Shown here: positions 43,905 to 54,708 of the stretch, piece by piece
Numbering within the stretch: position 1 is the stretch's first letter
Layout: every line of letters starts with the position of its first letter
NCBI RefSeq assembly: GCF_051020765.1
Contig: NC_134948.1
Span: 543,501 to 607,500, forward strand
Source: Lasioglossum baleicum
Taxonomy: Eukaryota > Arthropoda > Insecta > Hymenoptera > Halictidae
DNA: 64,000 nt
Direction of reading: 5' to 3'
Notes under the pieces: model-generated
Seen by the model: only the letters and a program-made list of their open reading frames with translations
Databases searched by the model: none
Told to the model about the DNA's origin: nothing
Translations under genes and position numbers: made by a program

Positions 43905-46900
43905 ATGAGCAACATGGAAGAGCTCCTGATTAAGCAGAACCGAATCCTGCATTCCATCAATCGTGCCCTTACCAATTTTAAGAAATTGGGCCAAGCCAAG
44001 ATGACCATCGCCACCACGACGAACAGGATAACCGTCCTGAAGGAAGCATTCAATCAAGCGCAAGATCTCAACGCAAGGATTGCTGCCATGGTCGACGATG
44101 AAACCGAGGCAACTCTTCCCTACTTCCAAGAAGACCACTTTGAACGATGTGAGGAACGTTATTTGGAGGCTCTGGATTTCATGTCCGAGATGCTGGTAAC
44201 AAATACCCCATCCACGAGCACCAATCAGATTGTAAGTACGCAGTCCCATGGGCCGTCACGCCTGCCACGGATCTATCTACCGTCTTTCGACGGCACGTTC
44301 GCTAAGTGGGAAAGTTTCCGCGATCGATTCAAATCACTCGTAATCAACGACAAGTCGTTATCGGATGTCGAGCGATTACATTACCTTGCCTCCGCGTTAA
44401 AGGGTGACGCGATTGATCTCATAGCAAATTTGCCCATTACCGATCAAAATTTCCATGTTGCGTGGCAATTATTCCACACTCGTTTCGAGAAACCACGCCG
44501 GTTAATAATGACGCATCTCACCGAGTTGTTTTCTTTACCGACCGTTACCACAAAGTCACCGAAGGAGCTGCAAAAACTTCGCGATCGAATACATATGTCA
44601 ACAAAAGCGTTGCGTAACCTCGGTCGTCCCGTTGATATGTGGAGCGATATTATTGTGTACCTCGGTGTTCAAAGACTCGATCGGTCCTCGAGAAAAGCTT
44701 GGGAGCTCAAACTAAAAAATGTTCGTGAGTTTCCAACCTTTAACGGTTTTGATGAGTTTCTGGACGAGCGAATTAACCAACTCGAATCGATGGTGCCCGA
44801 AGTAAGCGAAACACCAACCGACAACGGGAAGGTTAAACCGTCAAAACAGAAAACGATTTCCACGCATTCGACAACCGTCGTCAATCTGACTTGCCCGGTG
44901 TGTAAACAGAGTCATCTGTTATACCAATGTAAACCATTCCTAGCAAAATCGCCATCGGAGCGATTCGAAATTGTAAAATCGAATAAACGATGTGTGAACT
45001 GCTTTTCAATCAAGCATATGGCTACCCACTGCCAAAGCAAGCATTCCTGCAAGGAATGCAATCAACGCCATCATACACTGTTGCATTTTCCCAGCAAGTC
45101 AGAACAACCTAGCGCCGCGCCAACCAAACGGGAAATACCGACCTCGTCCGAAGACGACACCGAAATTTCCTCGAACTTAGTTTCGAATATTCCGACTCAC
45201 TATCGTGTGCTTCTTTCAACAGCCCGAGTGCAAGTTCGCTCTGAGCAGGGCCGAAACATCGCCGTGCGTGCGTTACTCGACCAAGGCTCAGTCGCGACGT
45301 TAATGACCGAGCGGGTAGCTCAGCTACTGCGCCTCCACCGAACGAAGCGACACATTCGAATCACCGGAATCGGTGAAGCCCAGTCCGTCGCCCAGCACGT
45401 TGCTGAGATCATCATCACACCGGAACGAAGAGCTCAACCTGCATACTCGACCACAGCGGTGATATTAAGGTCTCTCACTAAGTACGTTCCACCTAAATGT
45501 AAATCGTGGTTTAATTGGACTCACATTTCAGATGTTGAATTGGCGGACAGGGAACCCATGAGCTCGGATCCGATCGACTTAATCATAGGCGCTGACGTGT
45601 ATAGCCAACTGATTTTGGACGGTATTCGCAAAGGTTCACCAGCAACACCCGTTGCTCAAAATACCACGCTAGGGTGGATTCTGTCCGGTCCTATTGCTCC
45701 TCCCGAACCTACACAATCCATTGACGTGCACCATAGTACCGTGGTTATTGATCTCAATCGAACTCTTAGAAAATTTTGGGAGATCGAAGAGATTCCCAGT
45801 CATGTGACCACCACTCCAGACGAAGAAAAATGCGAGCAACACTTTAAAGCTACGCACTCTCGTCAACCAGATGGACGGTATGTTGTCCGCTTACCGTTCA
45901 AACATTCACCGTCGCTCGAATTAGGCGATTCTCGAATGGCAGCCCTTCGCAGCCTTCACCGCGTCGAACGACGCCACCACTCGAACCCGACGCATGCTGA
46001 TATGTATCGAGCTTTCATGCTCGAATACGAGGCTCTTGGTCACATGCGAAAAGTTTCGCAGGAGAACACCAAGTCCGATCCAAGCCGATATTACATTCCG
46101 CATCATGCTGTCTTTCGCGACAGCAGTGCCACAACCCGTCTCCGCGTAGTCTTTAACGCATCCTGTCGAACCACCACTGGACAATCTTTAAATGACCATT
46201 TGTTCAATGGACCGAAGCTTCAAGGCGATTTAATCGCCATCCTCATGCGATGGAGGCAATACCGCTTTGTTTACACTGCTGACATCGCAAAAATGTATCG
46301 GCAGATCCGAGTAGACTCTCAGGACGTTGATTATCAGCGAATCCTCTGGCGAAATTCGCCATCCGATCCAGTTGATGAATATCAACTTCTGACTGTCACC
46401 TATGGCACTACATCCGCACCATTTCAAGCGCTTCGAGTGATGAAGCAATTGAGTCAGGATGAAGGTGCTAAATTTCCCCTCGCCATTCCGGTTCTTCAAC
46501 ATCAAACTTATGTTGATGACTGTCTGTTCGGCGACGATAGTCGCATTCGCCTCAACCAGATACGTGACCAATTGAACGCCGTACTGGCAGCAGGTTGTTT
46601 TCGCCTAAGAAAATGGGCAAGTAATGACCCTTCCATGTTGAGCGCTATCGATCCTTCAGATCATGGCCTCGCCACCGGTAAGACCCTCTCAGCCGAGGAC
46701 ACTGTTCCTATCTTGGGGATCAGTTGGAATCCTGCGCACGATGAGTTTCACTTTCGTATTTCATCTCAGCCCGCGGTGCCCAGTACCAAGCGAACCATTT
46801 TGTCAACCATCGCTAGGTTATTCGACCCATTAGGATGGGTCACTCCGGTGATTATAAAAGCAAAGATGCTTATGCAACAATTGTGGGCAGAGCGATGCGG

Positions 46901-49115
46901 TTGGGACGATCCCATTCCCGATAACCTTCAGAAGGAGTGGCGAGAGTATAGCACTCAATTGCCGGATTTAGAAGCGATCAGGATTCCCCGGAAACTCGCC
47001 TCGGACCCGGCATTAACCCAAACTCTTCATGGGTTCGCTGATGCCTCGTCCAAGGCCTACGCGGCGGCTGTCTACGTACGAAGCGTACTTCGAGACGGAA
47101 CCGTGTGGGTCACACTTCTCGTAGCGAAGTCTAGAGTCGCTCCAGTTAAAACTGTCAGCATTCCACGCCTCGAGTTGTGCGCAGCATTGCTGCTCGCACG
47201 ATTAATGACCTTTGTTCAATCTTCACTACACTCCCGAAATTATGAGTGTCATTGCTGGACTGATTCGAGCATTACGCTCACGTGGCTCAACCAATCTTCA
47301 TCGAAGTGGAAAACCTTCGTCGCCAATAGAGTTTCTAAGATACAGACTCTTCTTCCGGATGCACAGTGGCATCATGTTTCCACTCTCGACAATCCAGCTG
47401 ACTGTGCCTCGAGAGGCGTAACTCCATCCAAGCTCAGGATACACCATATATGGTGGTCCGGCCCGTCGTGGCTTAAACAAACCTCGGACAAGTGGCCGCA
47501 AATCTCGGTCAAACCTAACTCTCTAGCCAGAACAGAGGCACGCCCTGTAAGAATAGAAACTTTGGTTTCCACAACGGACCAACATGACTTGGCATTGCGA
47601 TTCTCGTCGTGGTCCAAATTATTGAGAGTCACCGCCTATGTTCTTCGGTTCATTGAGCGTCTTCGCATGAACGTAACTCCAAGTGCAATTACTGCACAAG
47701 AAAGGCCCGCATCCCTAGTCCTGTCGCCGGACGAAATTGCCAAAGCCAAGGAGCATTGGCTGCGACAAATTCAGTTCGATGCCTTTCCACATGACCGGCA
47801 GACACTAGTCGCAACCGGGACAGTCCCAAAGTCGAGTCCCTTGGCTGCACTGGCCCCGTACATCGATGCTAAGGGCCTCATACGAGCAAAGGGGCGCTTA
47901 TCCAAATCTCAGTTGCCGGAAAGCGCAAAACACCCAATTATTCTGCGGTCACACCCTCTCCTCATCCTCCTGATCAATTGGACTCACCTTAAGCATTTGC
48001 ATTCCGGTCCTCAACTCACCCTAGCCTGCCTTCGCAACGACTATTGGATCTTGCGAGCGCGAGCAACCGTACGTGCTGTTTTACACCAGTGCGTCGCGTG
48101 CACTCGTGAACGGGCTTTAATACCAAACGAGCTCATGGGGGACCTGCCAGCATCACGCATCACTCAAGTCGAGAGAGCCTTCATCCACACAGGGGTCGAC
48201 TATGCAGGCCCAATCCAAGTTCGAACCGCACCTGGCCGAGGACACAAATCGACCAAGGCATACATTGCGCTTCTCATTTGCCTCACAACTAAGGCCATTC
48301 ACCTCGAGCTTGTGAGTGACTACTCATCCTCCGCGTTTGTAGCTGCTTACCACCGATTTGTGTCCAGGCGAGGCCTCCCAAAGTCAATGTCCTCGGATAA
48401 CGGCACGACCTTTCAAGGGGCAGAGCGAGAGCTCGCCGCCGCTTACAAATCCGTCATCCGAAATGCGGATTTTCAAAATTCGCTCGCCGTCAACGGTGTT
48501 GCTTGGCACTTCCTGCCACCCGCTGCCCCTCATTTCGGGGGTTTGTGGGAAGCGGCGGTCAAGAGTGTCAAGCACCATCTCAAAAGATGCATAGGCGCTC
48601 ACACCTTAACGTTTGAAGAAATGGCCACGTTTCTTTGCCGCGTCGAGGCGTGTTTAAATTCACGTCCTCTTGCCCAAACATCCGAGAGCATTGACGACTA
48701 CACGACCCTGACCCCAGGGCATTTTCTGATCGGCTCAGCTCTAGTTGCGATACCAGAACCGAGCGTACTTAATGTAACCGAAAACCGATTATCTCGATGG
48801 CAGTTACTTCAACGTCTCACCGAAATTTTTTGGAAAACGTGGACGACCGACTACATGCAGACGTTACACCAACGGCCGAAGTGGAGGGTGGTGCAAGGAC
48901 TGGCCAAAGTTGGTCAGATCGTTCTCGTCCGAAATCCCAACAATCCGCCGTGCAAGTGGGAATTGGGACGGATCTCTGCGTGCCATCCCGGCGACGACGG
49001 ACTCGTCCGCGTCGTCACAATTCGAACTGCACAATCCGAGTATAAGCGCCCGATTACTAAACTCTGTTTTCTCCCGGTCGCCATCAATGAGATGAGCGAA
49101 CCGTCCGTGACATAG
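43905..49115 (+). CDS. BEL/Pao Gag-Pol polyprotein
   Basis: Open for about 1736 codons from ATG 43905 (MSNMEELLIKQNRI). The frame is also open nine bases upstream, but that codon is GTG. Order (codons from 43896): Gag with capsid region (LPSFDGTFAKWESF, about 130) and two Cys/His knuckles (CPVCKQSHLLYQC, CVNCFSIKHMATHC, about 330-370); protease ALLDQGSVATLM (about 458); RT (VVFNAS about 735; YVDD about 870); RNase H (HGFADASSKAY); integrase zinc domain (about 1363-1405) and core D, D, E at VDYAGPI, SSDNGTTFQG, GLWEAAVK (about 1433, 1500, 1549); C-terminal DUF5641-like tail (CKWELGRI). No break seen. Confidence 0.96.
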   Translation: MSNMEELLIKQNRILHSINRALTNFKKLGQAKMTIATTTNRITVLKEAFNQAQDLNARIAAMVDDETEATLPYFQEDHFERCEERYLEALDFMSEMLVTNTPSTSTNQIVSTQSHGPSRLPRIYLPSFDGTFAKWESFRDRFKSLVINDKSLSDVERLHYLASALKGDAIDLIANLPITDQNFHVAWQLFHTRFEKPRRLIMTHLTELFSLPTVTTKSPKELQKLRDRIHMSTKALRNLGRPVDMWSDIIVYLGVQRLDRSSRKAWELKLKNVREFPTFNGFDEFLDERINQLESMVPEVSETPTDNGKVKPSKQKTISTHSTTVVNLTCPVCKQSHLLYQCKPFLAKSPSERFEIVKSNKRCVNCFSIKHMATHCQSKHSCKECNQRHHTLLHFPSKSEQPSAAPTKREIPTSSEDDTEISSNLVSNIPTHYRVLLSTARVQVRSEQGRNIAVRALLDQGSVATLMTERVAQLLRLHRTKRHIRITGIGEAQSVAQHVAEIIITPERRAQPAYSTTAVILRSLTKYVPPKCKSWFNWTHISDVELADREPMSSDPIDLIIGADVYSQLILDGIRKGSPATPVAQNTTLGWILSGPIAPPEPTQSIDVHHSTVVIDLNRTLRKFWEIEEIPSHVTTTPDEEKCEQHFKATHSRQPDGRYVVRLPFKHSPSLELGDSRMAALRSLHRVERRHHSNPTHADMYRAFMLEYEALGHMRKVSQENTKSDPSRYYIPHHAVFRDSSATTRLRVVFNASCRTTTGQSLNDHLFNGPKLQGDLIAILMRWRQYRFVYTADIAKMYRQIRVDSQDVDYQRILWRNSPSDPVDEYQLLTVTYGTTSAPFQALRVMKQLSQDEGAKFPLAIPVLQHQTYVDDCLFGDDSRIRLNQIRDQLNAVLAAGCFRLRKWASNDPSMLSAIDPSDHGLATGKTLSAEDTVPILGISWNPAHDEFHFRISSQPAVPSTKRTILSTIARLFDPLGWVTPVIIKAKMLMQQLWAERCGWDDPIPDNLQKEWREYSTQLPDLEAIRIPRKLASDPALTQTLHGFADASSKAYAAAVYVRSVLRDGTVWVTLLVAKSRVAPVKTVSIPRLELCAALLLARLMTFVQSSLHSRNYECHCWTDSSITLTWLNQSSSKWKTFVANRVSKIQTLLPDAQWHHVSTLDNPADCASRGVTPSKLRIHHIWWSGPSWLKQTSDKWPQISVKPNSLARTEARPVRIETLVSTTDQHDLALRFSSWSKLLRVTAYVLRFIERLRMNVTPSAITAQERPASLVLSPDEIAKAKEHWLRQIQFDAFPHDRQTLVATGTVPKSSPLAALAPYIDAKGLIRAKGRLSKSQLPESAKHPIILRSHPLLILLINWTHLKHLHSGPQLTLACLRNDYWILRARATVRAVLHQCVACTRERALIPNELMGDLPASRITQVERAFIHTGVDYAGPIQVRTAPGRGHKSTKAYIALLICLTTKAIHLELVSDYSSSAFVAAYHRFVSRRGLPKSMSSDNGTTFQGAERELAAAYKSVIRNADFQNSLAVNGVAWHFLPPAAPHFGGLWEAAVKSVKHHLKRCIGAHTLTFEEMATFLCRVEACLNSRPLAQTSESIDDYTTLTPGHFLIGSALVAIPEPSVLNVTENRLSRWQLLQRLTEIFWKTWTTDYMQTLHQRPKWRVVQGLAKVGQIVLVRNPNNPPCKWELGRISACHPGDDGLVRVVTIRTAQSEYKRPITKLCFLPVAINEMSEPSVT

Positions 49116-49307
49116 TCATGCGCGTTTGCAGCGTTGATTCCGTTTCGATTTTATCCGCGTGTACATAGCGTATCTTAGCATTAAGTAAGTAGGATTAAGT
49201 TGTAAATCTCGCTGTCATACCATGACTTCCCAGTCCAACCTGTAGACCATCAGGTCACACCGTTCATGTCTCTCCTGTTGAACGTACACGTTCAACGGGG
49301 GGCGGCA

Positions 49308-49839
49308 TGTTCAGGAATCAGAGCTGAACTTCGGAAGGTATCAGGGCGTCTCATCCAATCACTACGCGATTATGGGACTGCCATTGTATGAGACGCACCT
49401 GTTACCTCTCCCAAAAATCAGGCTACTAAAAGAGCCAATTAGCGCGTCGTATCATCGGCTCGCGACCGACTCCCTAATTGCGGAACGCGCTTTTCGCACT
49501 CTTCCATGCGCAACCGTCATTGCGACAAGACCGCGACATACTCGATCTCGCTTTAGTGGATTGTTAATACCCGTTAACATAGACCAAGTACGACGAAACT
49601 ATTACCAACGGAGTTTTAACTTCTCTTGTTACGCGTCGTGCTACCATTTAGTACGAGTAGTGCCTAAGTGCGTGTAATCTAGCAATAAACGTCCGTGCCA
49701 CGTGTTCGTCGTGCGGCAACCGAACAAGAACGAGGTGTTTCTCATTCACATCTCTCAGGCTACCGGCACCCGCCGCCTCGATTTTCAAACCTTCTTACAA
49801 GGTTGTCTCAGCAACCAGGGATCACCCGATTCCTCAACA
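49308..49839 (+). repeat. BEL 3' LTR
   Basis: 532-bp partner of the 5' LTR, preceded by the purine tract and followed by AAAAT. Confidence 0.96.
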
Positions 49840-50256
49840 AAAATAATTATTTAAAACACCATATATATTATAACAAATATACTTTTATACTATATTATTT
49901 CATTGTTTTTACCATTTATTATATTATGCTGTATTATTTTTTTATACTATAATTATACTATAATATATAATAACAATATATTTTCCACAATAAAATGTTT
50001 TTGTTTATTTATCAAATATATTATATGTGTTTCTCGATGCTTACCTATGATGAAAGTACTTAAGAAAAAACAAATATATATACATATATATCTTTGTCGT
50101 TAATATACTATTAATAATATGCTTCATTAAAAAAAGTAGTTTGATTTTTAACAAAAAAAGTTTTATAACACAAGCTTATCTCTTCTAATAATAATATGAT
50201 TTGATACGATTTGAGCCTTTATAAGTCTAAAAAGTAATAATGTAAGAATGTAGGTT

Positions 50257-50327
50257 CGCATGGCTCAGCGAGAAGCGCATCATCAAGTAAACGGTAAGTC
50301 CCGAGTTCGAATCCCGCCCACTCCATA
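50257..50327 (+). other. tRNA-like sequence with A and B boxes
   Basis: TGGCTCAGCGAG resembles an A box and GAGTTCGAATCCC is a B box, 40 bases apart, ending CCACTCCA. The acceptor and anticodon stems do not pair, so it is a tRNA pseudogene or SINE head inside the CMC transposon. The flanks 49845-50256 are AT-rich and unremarkable. Confidence 0.5.
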
Positions 50328-50449
50328 AAAATTTCTTAATTGTAATTAAGGTCTTTTCGAAGACCAGGCGGCATATTCCCTCAAGCAGTGCATAGAAAGT
50401 ATATACATACACCATAGTTTTTAGTTTTTGTCTTTTTTTTTTTAATTGA

Positions 50450-50806
50450 AGATTTTATTGAATGTTATTTAAATATTCAATTTATATTTTTAAAATATTG
50501 GATTTACATTTTTTAAATATTTACTTTATATATTTTAAATATCTAGTTTATATCTCTTGAATATTTATTTTACATTTTTTAAATATCTCGTTTATATTCT
50601 CTGAATATTTAGCTTATATTTTTTAAATATGTAGTTTATATTCTCTGAATATTTAGCTTATATTTTTTAAACATTCAATTCATATTTCTTGTATATGTAT
50701 ACAATATTCAGATCCAATATTTTTCTCATATGAAAAAATGTGGCTTTAAAAATATTTTTTCAATATTTGAAAAAAATATTTATACAATATTTTTGTGCTA
50801 CTAGGG
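50450..50806. repeat. AT-rich subterminal repeats, right end of the CMC element
   Basis: Units such as TTTATATTTTTTAAATAT and TTTATATTCTCTGAATATT recur about every 29 bases, then lead into the right terminal repeat. Sequence class is like the left end but not an exact copy. Confidence 0.65.
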
Positions 50807-51793
50807 TGCTGAGAGGATCATTTGCGAGGAGCCGACCGCCAACGGTCAGAGTCCAAGGAAAACAAATCCGCATGGCTGAGTGCGTGAGGTACTTGGGGGT
50901 GCACTTCGACACAGGCATGAAGATTAATACCCACATCAAGAAGGTAAAGGATAAGGGATTGCAAAAGATCAAAGCTCTCGCTGCGGTGGCGCGACGCACA
51001 TGGGGACTTAGGCACAAGGCACTGCGGACGTTATACACCGGACTGTTCCTCCCTATTGTTACATACGCGGCTCCGGCTTGGATGGATCTGATTACTGGAA
51101 CTGGCCTTAAGGCCTTGCAATCGGCGCAGAGACAGGCGCTTCTGCGTGTAACTAGAGCGTACAGAACTGTTGCCATGGACGCCCTCCTCATCGTCGCGGG
51201 CGCGCCCCCGATCGACCTGCATATGCGGCGCCTGGACATCCGGTACAAGGCTTCTAGAGGGAGAAGCTTTGACATCAATGGCTATAGCTTCCCGGAGGAC
51301 TTCGATGGTGGGCGGCCGGACATGGACCTCAAGAGAGAGTGAGGTGATTGAGTATCTGCTGCGAGAGTGGCAGACCAGGTGAGACGGATCGACGACCGGT
51401 AGACACACTCATGGACTCTTCCCCAACGTGCTGGACAGGCTTCTCATGAGGTGGATGTTCCTAGAACACCACGTCGTCCAGTTCCTGTCAGGGCATGGGG
51501 ATTTTGCCGAAAATTTGCATGAGAGAGGGCTGTCCGATGACCCCAGCTGTCTCTGCGGGGCCGCGGGTGAGTCCCCAATGCATGTGATGTTCTACTGCCG
51601 CTTTTATGAGACAGAGAGGAGGGAGTACCGTGCTGTCTGTCGGGAGAAAGGCCTCGACTGGCCCCCAACCGGAACGAACATTATTCGCGAGGACACATAC
51701 AGGGCCCTCGCCCAGGCTGCCAAGAAAATACTCCTTAGCAAGGAGGAGACGTGGTGGAGGAGAAATCGAGGTTCCGCGAGACTCGAGGAATGA

Positions 51794-52034
51794 TGGCGAA
51801 GGTGGACGCAAGACTGATGGAACACTTGGAACACATCCAAACCCATTGCCGACCATACTCTATGTGAAAGGCGATACTAGATACTAAATCCTGAGAACGT
51901 AACCAACCGGCGAGCGGGAAAATGGGAGAAAGGCCAGAACAACCATGCCGGCGTTGCTGATATGGAGGGAACTCCGAGGTGCAGCATCCCTCCTCCAGGG
52001 GAGTCGCCTAAACTAAATGTCCCAATTTTTTGAA
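51794..52034 (+). other. R1-2 3' UTR and tail
   Basis: 240 bp after the ORF2 stop, with AACTCCGAGGTGCAGCATCC shared (inverted) with 4700-4757, ending ATGTCCCAATTTTTT. This is the template end used for target-primed reverse transcription. Confidence 0.75.
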
Positions 52035-52079
52035 ATTGAAATCTAAATGGGAAACGAAACAAGATCTCGCCAAATTTGT

Positions 52080-52322
52080 GCTTGTGCTTTTGCTCTTGCC
52101 GGTATGAGGGAAACCTCGAGGTACGGCGCTCCCGTTCAGGGGGCAGGCAACAATAAATGTCCCAATTTTTTTTTTGCTCTTGCCGGTATGAGGGATACCT
52201 CGAGGTACGGCGCTCCCTTTCAGGGGGCGGGCAATAATATATGTCCCAATTTTTTTAAACCGAGGCGCAGTATTCGTCCCCTGAGGGGATCGCCAACACT
52301 GAATGTCCCAATTTTTTTTTTC
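52080..52322 (+). repeat. Three successive R1-type 3' ends
   Basis: Truncated 3' UTRs, each finishing with ATGTCCCAATTTTT (about 52157, 52241, 52303), lie head to tail. The first two share CCTCGAGGTACGGCGCTCCC and TTCAGGGGGC. They look like repeated short R1 insertions or tail duplications. 52323-52559 is AT-rich with a direct repeat ATATTGTATGTTC and nothing else. Confidence 0.7.
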
Positions 52323-52559
52323 GTTCGAACCATATCTGTGGATTTGAGCGGATATTGGGATGCTGGTTTTGGCCATTTAATTGTCAATAAAACAACATGT
52401 AATTGTTTGAAATAATACAATATGTTCATATTGTATGTTCATATTGTATTATTCGTATCTTATTAATAAAATAAAAAATTTTAATTTTAATTTTTTACTC
52501 TTAAATCCCATGTATTATTTTCAGGTGGCATTCGTATGGGATAATTGGTTATTTCGGCT

Positions 52560-52875
52560 AAATTGTTCTAATAATATAAGGAATATGCTGCTAGAACTCC
52601 GGCAATATGCTGCTAGAAGATGAAGCAGTACGGCGCTACAACATGAAGCTATACGCCGCTGGAACTCTGGAAATGGGCCGCTGTAACTGAAAGCAGTACG
52701 CCGCTGTAAATAGAGACAATACGCCACTGTGAATAGAAGCAATACGCCGCTGCAGACGAAAGCAATACGCCGCTAGAACTGAAAGCAACACGGCGCTGCA
52801 GACGAAAGCAATACGCCGCTGCAGATAGAAGCAATGCGCCGCTACAAAATGAAACCAATACGCCGCTGGAACTTT
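52560..52875 (+). repeat. 23- to 26-bp minisatellite, GAAGCAATACGCCGCTG type
   Basis: About a dozen diverged units of GAAGCAATACGCCGCTG plus 6-9 variable bases. The same motif, inverted relative to the plus strand, is interspersed at 14520-14885 upstream of R1-1. In both places it lies on the R1 sense strand. 52876-52964 has no recognised feature. Confidence 0.75.
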
Positions 52876-52964
52876 GAAATTCTACGCGTATACAGACACA
52901 CGCTTGGATAAGTATGCCCGCGGCGGTCTCGGTGAATCGTCCGTCGTCGTGACGCGATATTCGT

Positions 52965-54708
52965 TGTCACGTCGTTTCTCGTTTCTGACTGAACCGAGAG
53001 CGACACCGGGTATTTACAAGCGCTATCGCCGGGCCACGTTCGGCCGCGCGGAACGTGGTCCACCCGGGACAAAAGTTGTACGCTGGCTCGCCGTCTCTCG
53101 AGATCTCTTACGTAAAGTTCGGGCGCCAGGCACAGAAGATGCCACGCTAAATTCGCTATTAAACACGATGAGAGACGACCCTACGAGCCTGCGACAATCG
53201 ATATTACGCGGAGATGTGATACTAATGGTCTCAGGATTCTACGCGGGTCGAACACGAGGCATTCCCCGCGGCGGGAAGGTTTCTCACGCAATAACGACTC
53301 AGAGATTCGGCTAACACAACTTTATTCGTTCGACGATGATTACAGAACGGCTGCCGACAACGACCGGCAGCGTTTAGAGGTTAGCCGGCGCGTGACAGGT
53401 GGTCGGCGACGGCGATCCGTCGCACGCGCGATTTGACCGTCTACGGTCTTTCTCTTTGCGCTATGAATCCGGCAGCAACGTGAATTTAACGTTGGCGTAC
53501 GCGACCTTCGCGTTCTACGCCCAGATTCGGATGGAATACGCGTTATATTCAGCTTCTCGTCGGCGGAACACGTCGCGGAAATACGACGAGAGCACGTGGC
53601 GGCGTCGCACCGTGGGACGACTCGAGGTTCGATTTATACGACAATGACGCGCGGATCCTCGAAAACATAATAGTGCCCGATGCTCGCAATTCCTCCTTCG
53701 CCGCGCGTAGCGAGGTCAAGTCTACACGCGGGTCCTCGCCATCCGACCTCTAGCACGGACACCCGCGAAATATATTCCCCGCGCGTCTATTACACACCGG
53801 GTTCTCGCCCCTCGCGGATTACTTCGAATCCGTCTCGAATACCGGCAGCTACGAAATCAGATCGGTGTTTCTACGACGCGATCGCGGACACGACGAACTA
53901 CCGAGCCAACGCGAGAAAGATCACTTTATCGAAATGAGAACTGGCGGAAGCTTACCCAGGGCAACGATGGTTCGTCAGCGTTCTCGTCCCTCGAACCGGC
54001 AGCTCACTTCGCAATGATACAAAGTACTTTACAAGATTACGCAATAATACAGATCTCTAGTGCGCGACTATCGATGATTCGAGCCAACGAAGAAGTGATC
54101 CCTCGCTGCGTGTCTCGGGAACGCGGAAGAGAAGCATCCCCCCCTTGCCGCTCTGATCCCCCCGCACGCAGTTCGACCTATCGCGGATAGATTTTCGGAC
54201 AGGGCCTAGCCCTGCGTGACGGTCCCTGGCGCTCGGCGATTCGGTGGTTCTCCGGCAGCGTGGCGTAGGTATTGGCTGCTTCCCGCAGAGGTGATCGACA
54301 GGAGCCAATCCGGCAGCGATCCGGTTTCTCTCCGGATGAGGCGACGGCAAGACAGCTGAGATTCCTTGCTTGGCATCGTCCGTCCTTGTCGGCGCCTCCA
54401 GGTTGATTTTCCTGTGCCCCGTCGATTCCTCTTTCCTCGCGGTGTTGTAATTGTCGCCGGCGCCGGTCTCTGTGTTTTCCTCGGCGGGAGAGGTGCTTCG
54501 GGTCCCCCCCTGGGGCCCGACTACGGTCCTGCAGATACGCGTCGCGCAATTGGCGCGACGCTCAAAAATATTAGAACTCGCCCATGGGTCTCGTTCGCAC
54601 CCAGGGCGAGCGCTCGCCACGGCGCCTCTCGCGTATTAGGCTGCCAGAGGGTGACCCGGTCTTCCGATAAACGGCATCGGGTGACGTTGGCAAAACTGCC
54701 ACGTCACA
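52965..54708 (-). repeat. Gypsy-4 3' LTR
   Basis: 1744 bp; in sense TGTGACGTGGCAG...ACGACGTGACA. It is preceded (sense) by the purine tract read from plus-strand CTCCTCCCCCCCTGGGAG at 54711-54728. It contains six CCGGCAGC copies. Open frames inside (for example minus 54057-54620) show no domain and are shared by the other LTR. Confidence 0.88.

Larger units (their letters stand above)
43288..49839 (+). mobile_element. BEL/Pao LTR retrotransposon, apparently intact
   Basis: 532-bp LTRs at 43288-43819 and 49308-49839 flank one open reading frame. The target duplication is AAAAT (43283-43287, 49840-49844). A purine tract (GGGGGGCGG, 49297-49305) precedes the 3' LTR and the primer site follows the 5' LTR. 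I see one mismatch between the LTRs (T at about 43562, A at about 49582). Everything needed for movement appears present, and the element is nested inside the CMC transposon. Confidence 0.96.
38566..50806 (+). mobile_element. CMC-like DNA transposon with accessory DUF4806 gene
   Basis: Inverted termini CCCTAGTAGCACAAAA (38566) and the inverse ending GTGCTACTAGGG (50806) extend about 25 bp; flanks are TG/TG. Without the nested BEL element the transposon is about 5.7 kb. It carries AT-rich subterminal repeats at both ends, a transposase-like gene (40255-42206) and a spliced DUF4806 gene (42264-43276). The transposase resembles a family frequent in insects and distantly like the CACTA Tnp2 group; a 2-bp duplication would fit the Mirage branch of CMC. 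Placement is inference. Confidence 0.75.
36366..51793 (+). pseudogene. R1-2 ORF2: endonuclease and reverse transcriptase (two pieces)
   Basis: Endonuclease: LKIAQHNMRGS at the start, shift near 36445, DILLMQEPYN, AADMNGKSPMW, then a shift at a run of about 12 C (36903-36914) and return of frame near 37180; GWTTSDHNPI. RT: NGKAPGPDLIE, MFDIAGAFDNVWWP, GCPQGSV, and FAYPDDLSLLI at about 38420, where the catalytic YADD has become YPDD. The second piece (from 50809) continues with RT and C-terminal parts, has a shift near 51340, and ends with the finger CLCGAAGESPMHVMFYC. Inactive. Confidence 0.85.
36131..52034 (+). mobile_element. R1-2, R1-clade non-LTR retrotransposon split by a DNA transposon
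   Basis: Pieces 36131-38565 and 50807-52034 make one 5'-truncated R1 element: end of ORF1, ORF2 and 3' UTR, ending ACTAAATGTCCCAATTTTTT. The CMC transposon is inserted in ORF2 with a TG duplication (38564-38565, 50807-50808). The coding on both sides continues in the same frame when the insert and one TG are discounted, which fixes the borders. Confidence 0.88.

Noticed and set aside
50257..50327. Functional tRNA gene
   Set aside because: A and B boxes are present but acceptor and anticodon stems do not pair.
52080..52322. A separate SINE family
   Set aside because: The units match the 3' UTR and tail of R1-2 and have no polymerase III boxes.
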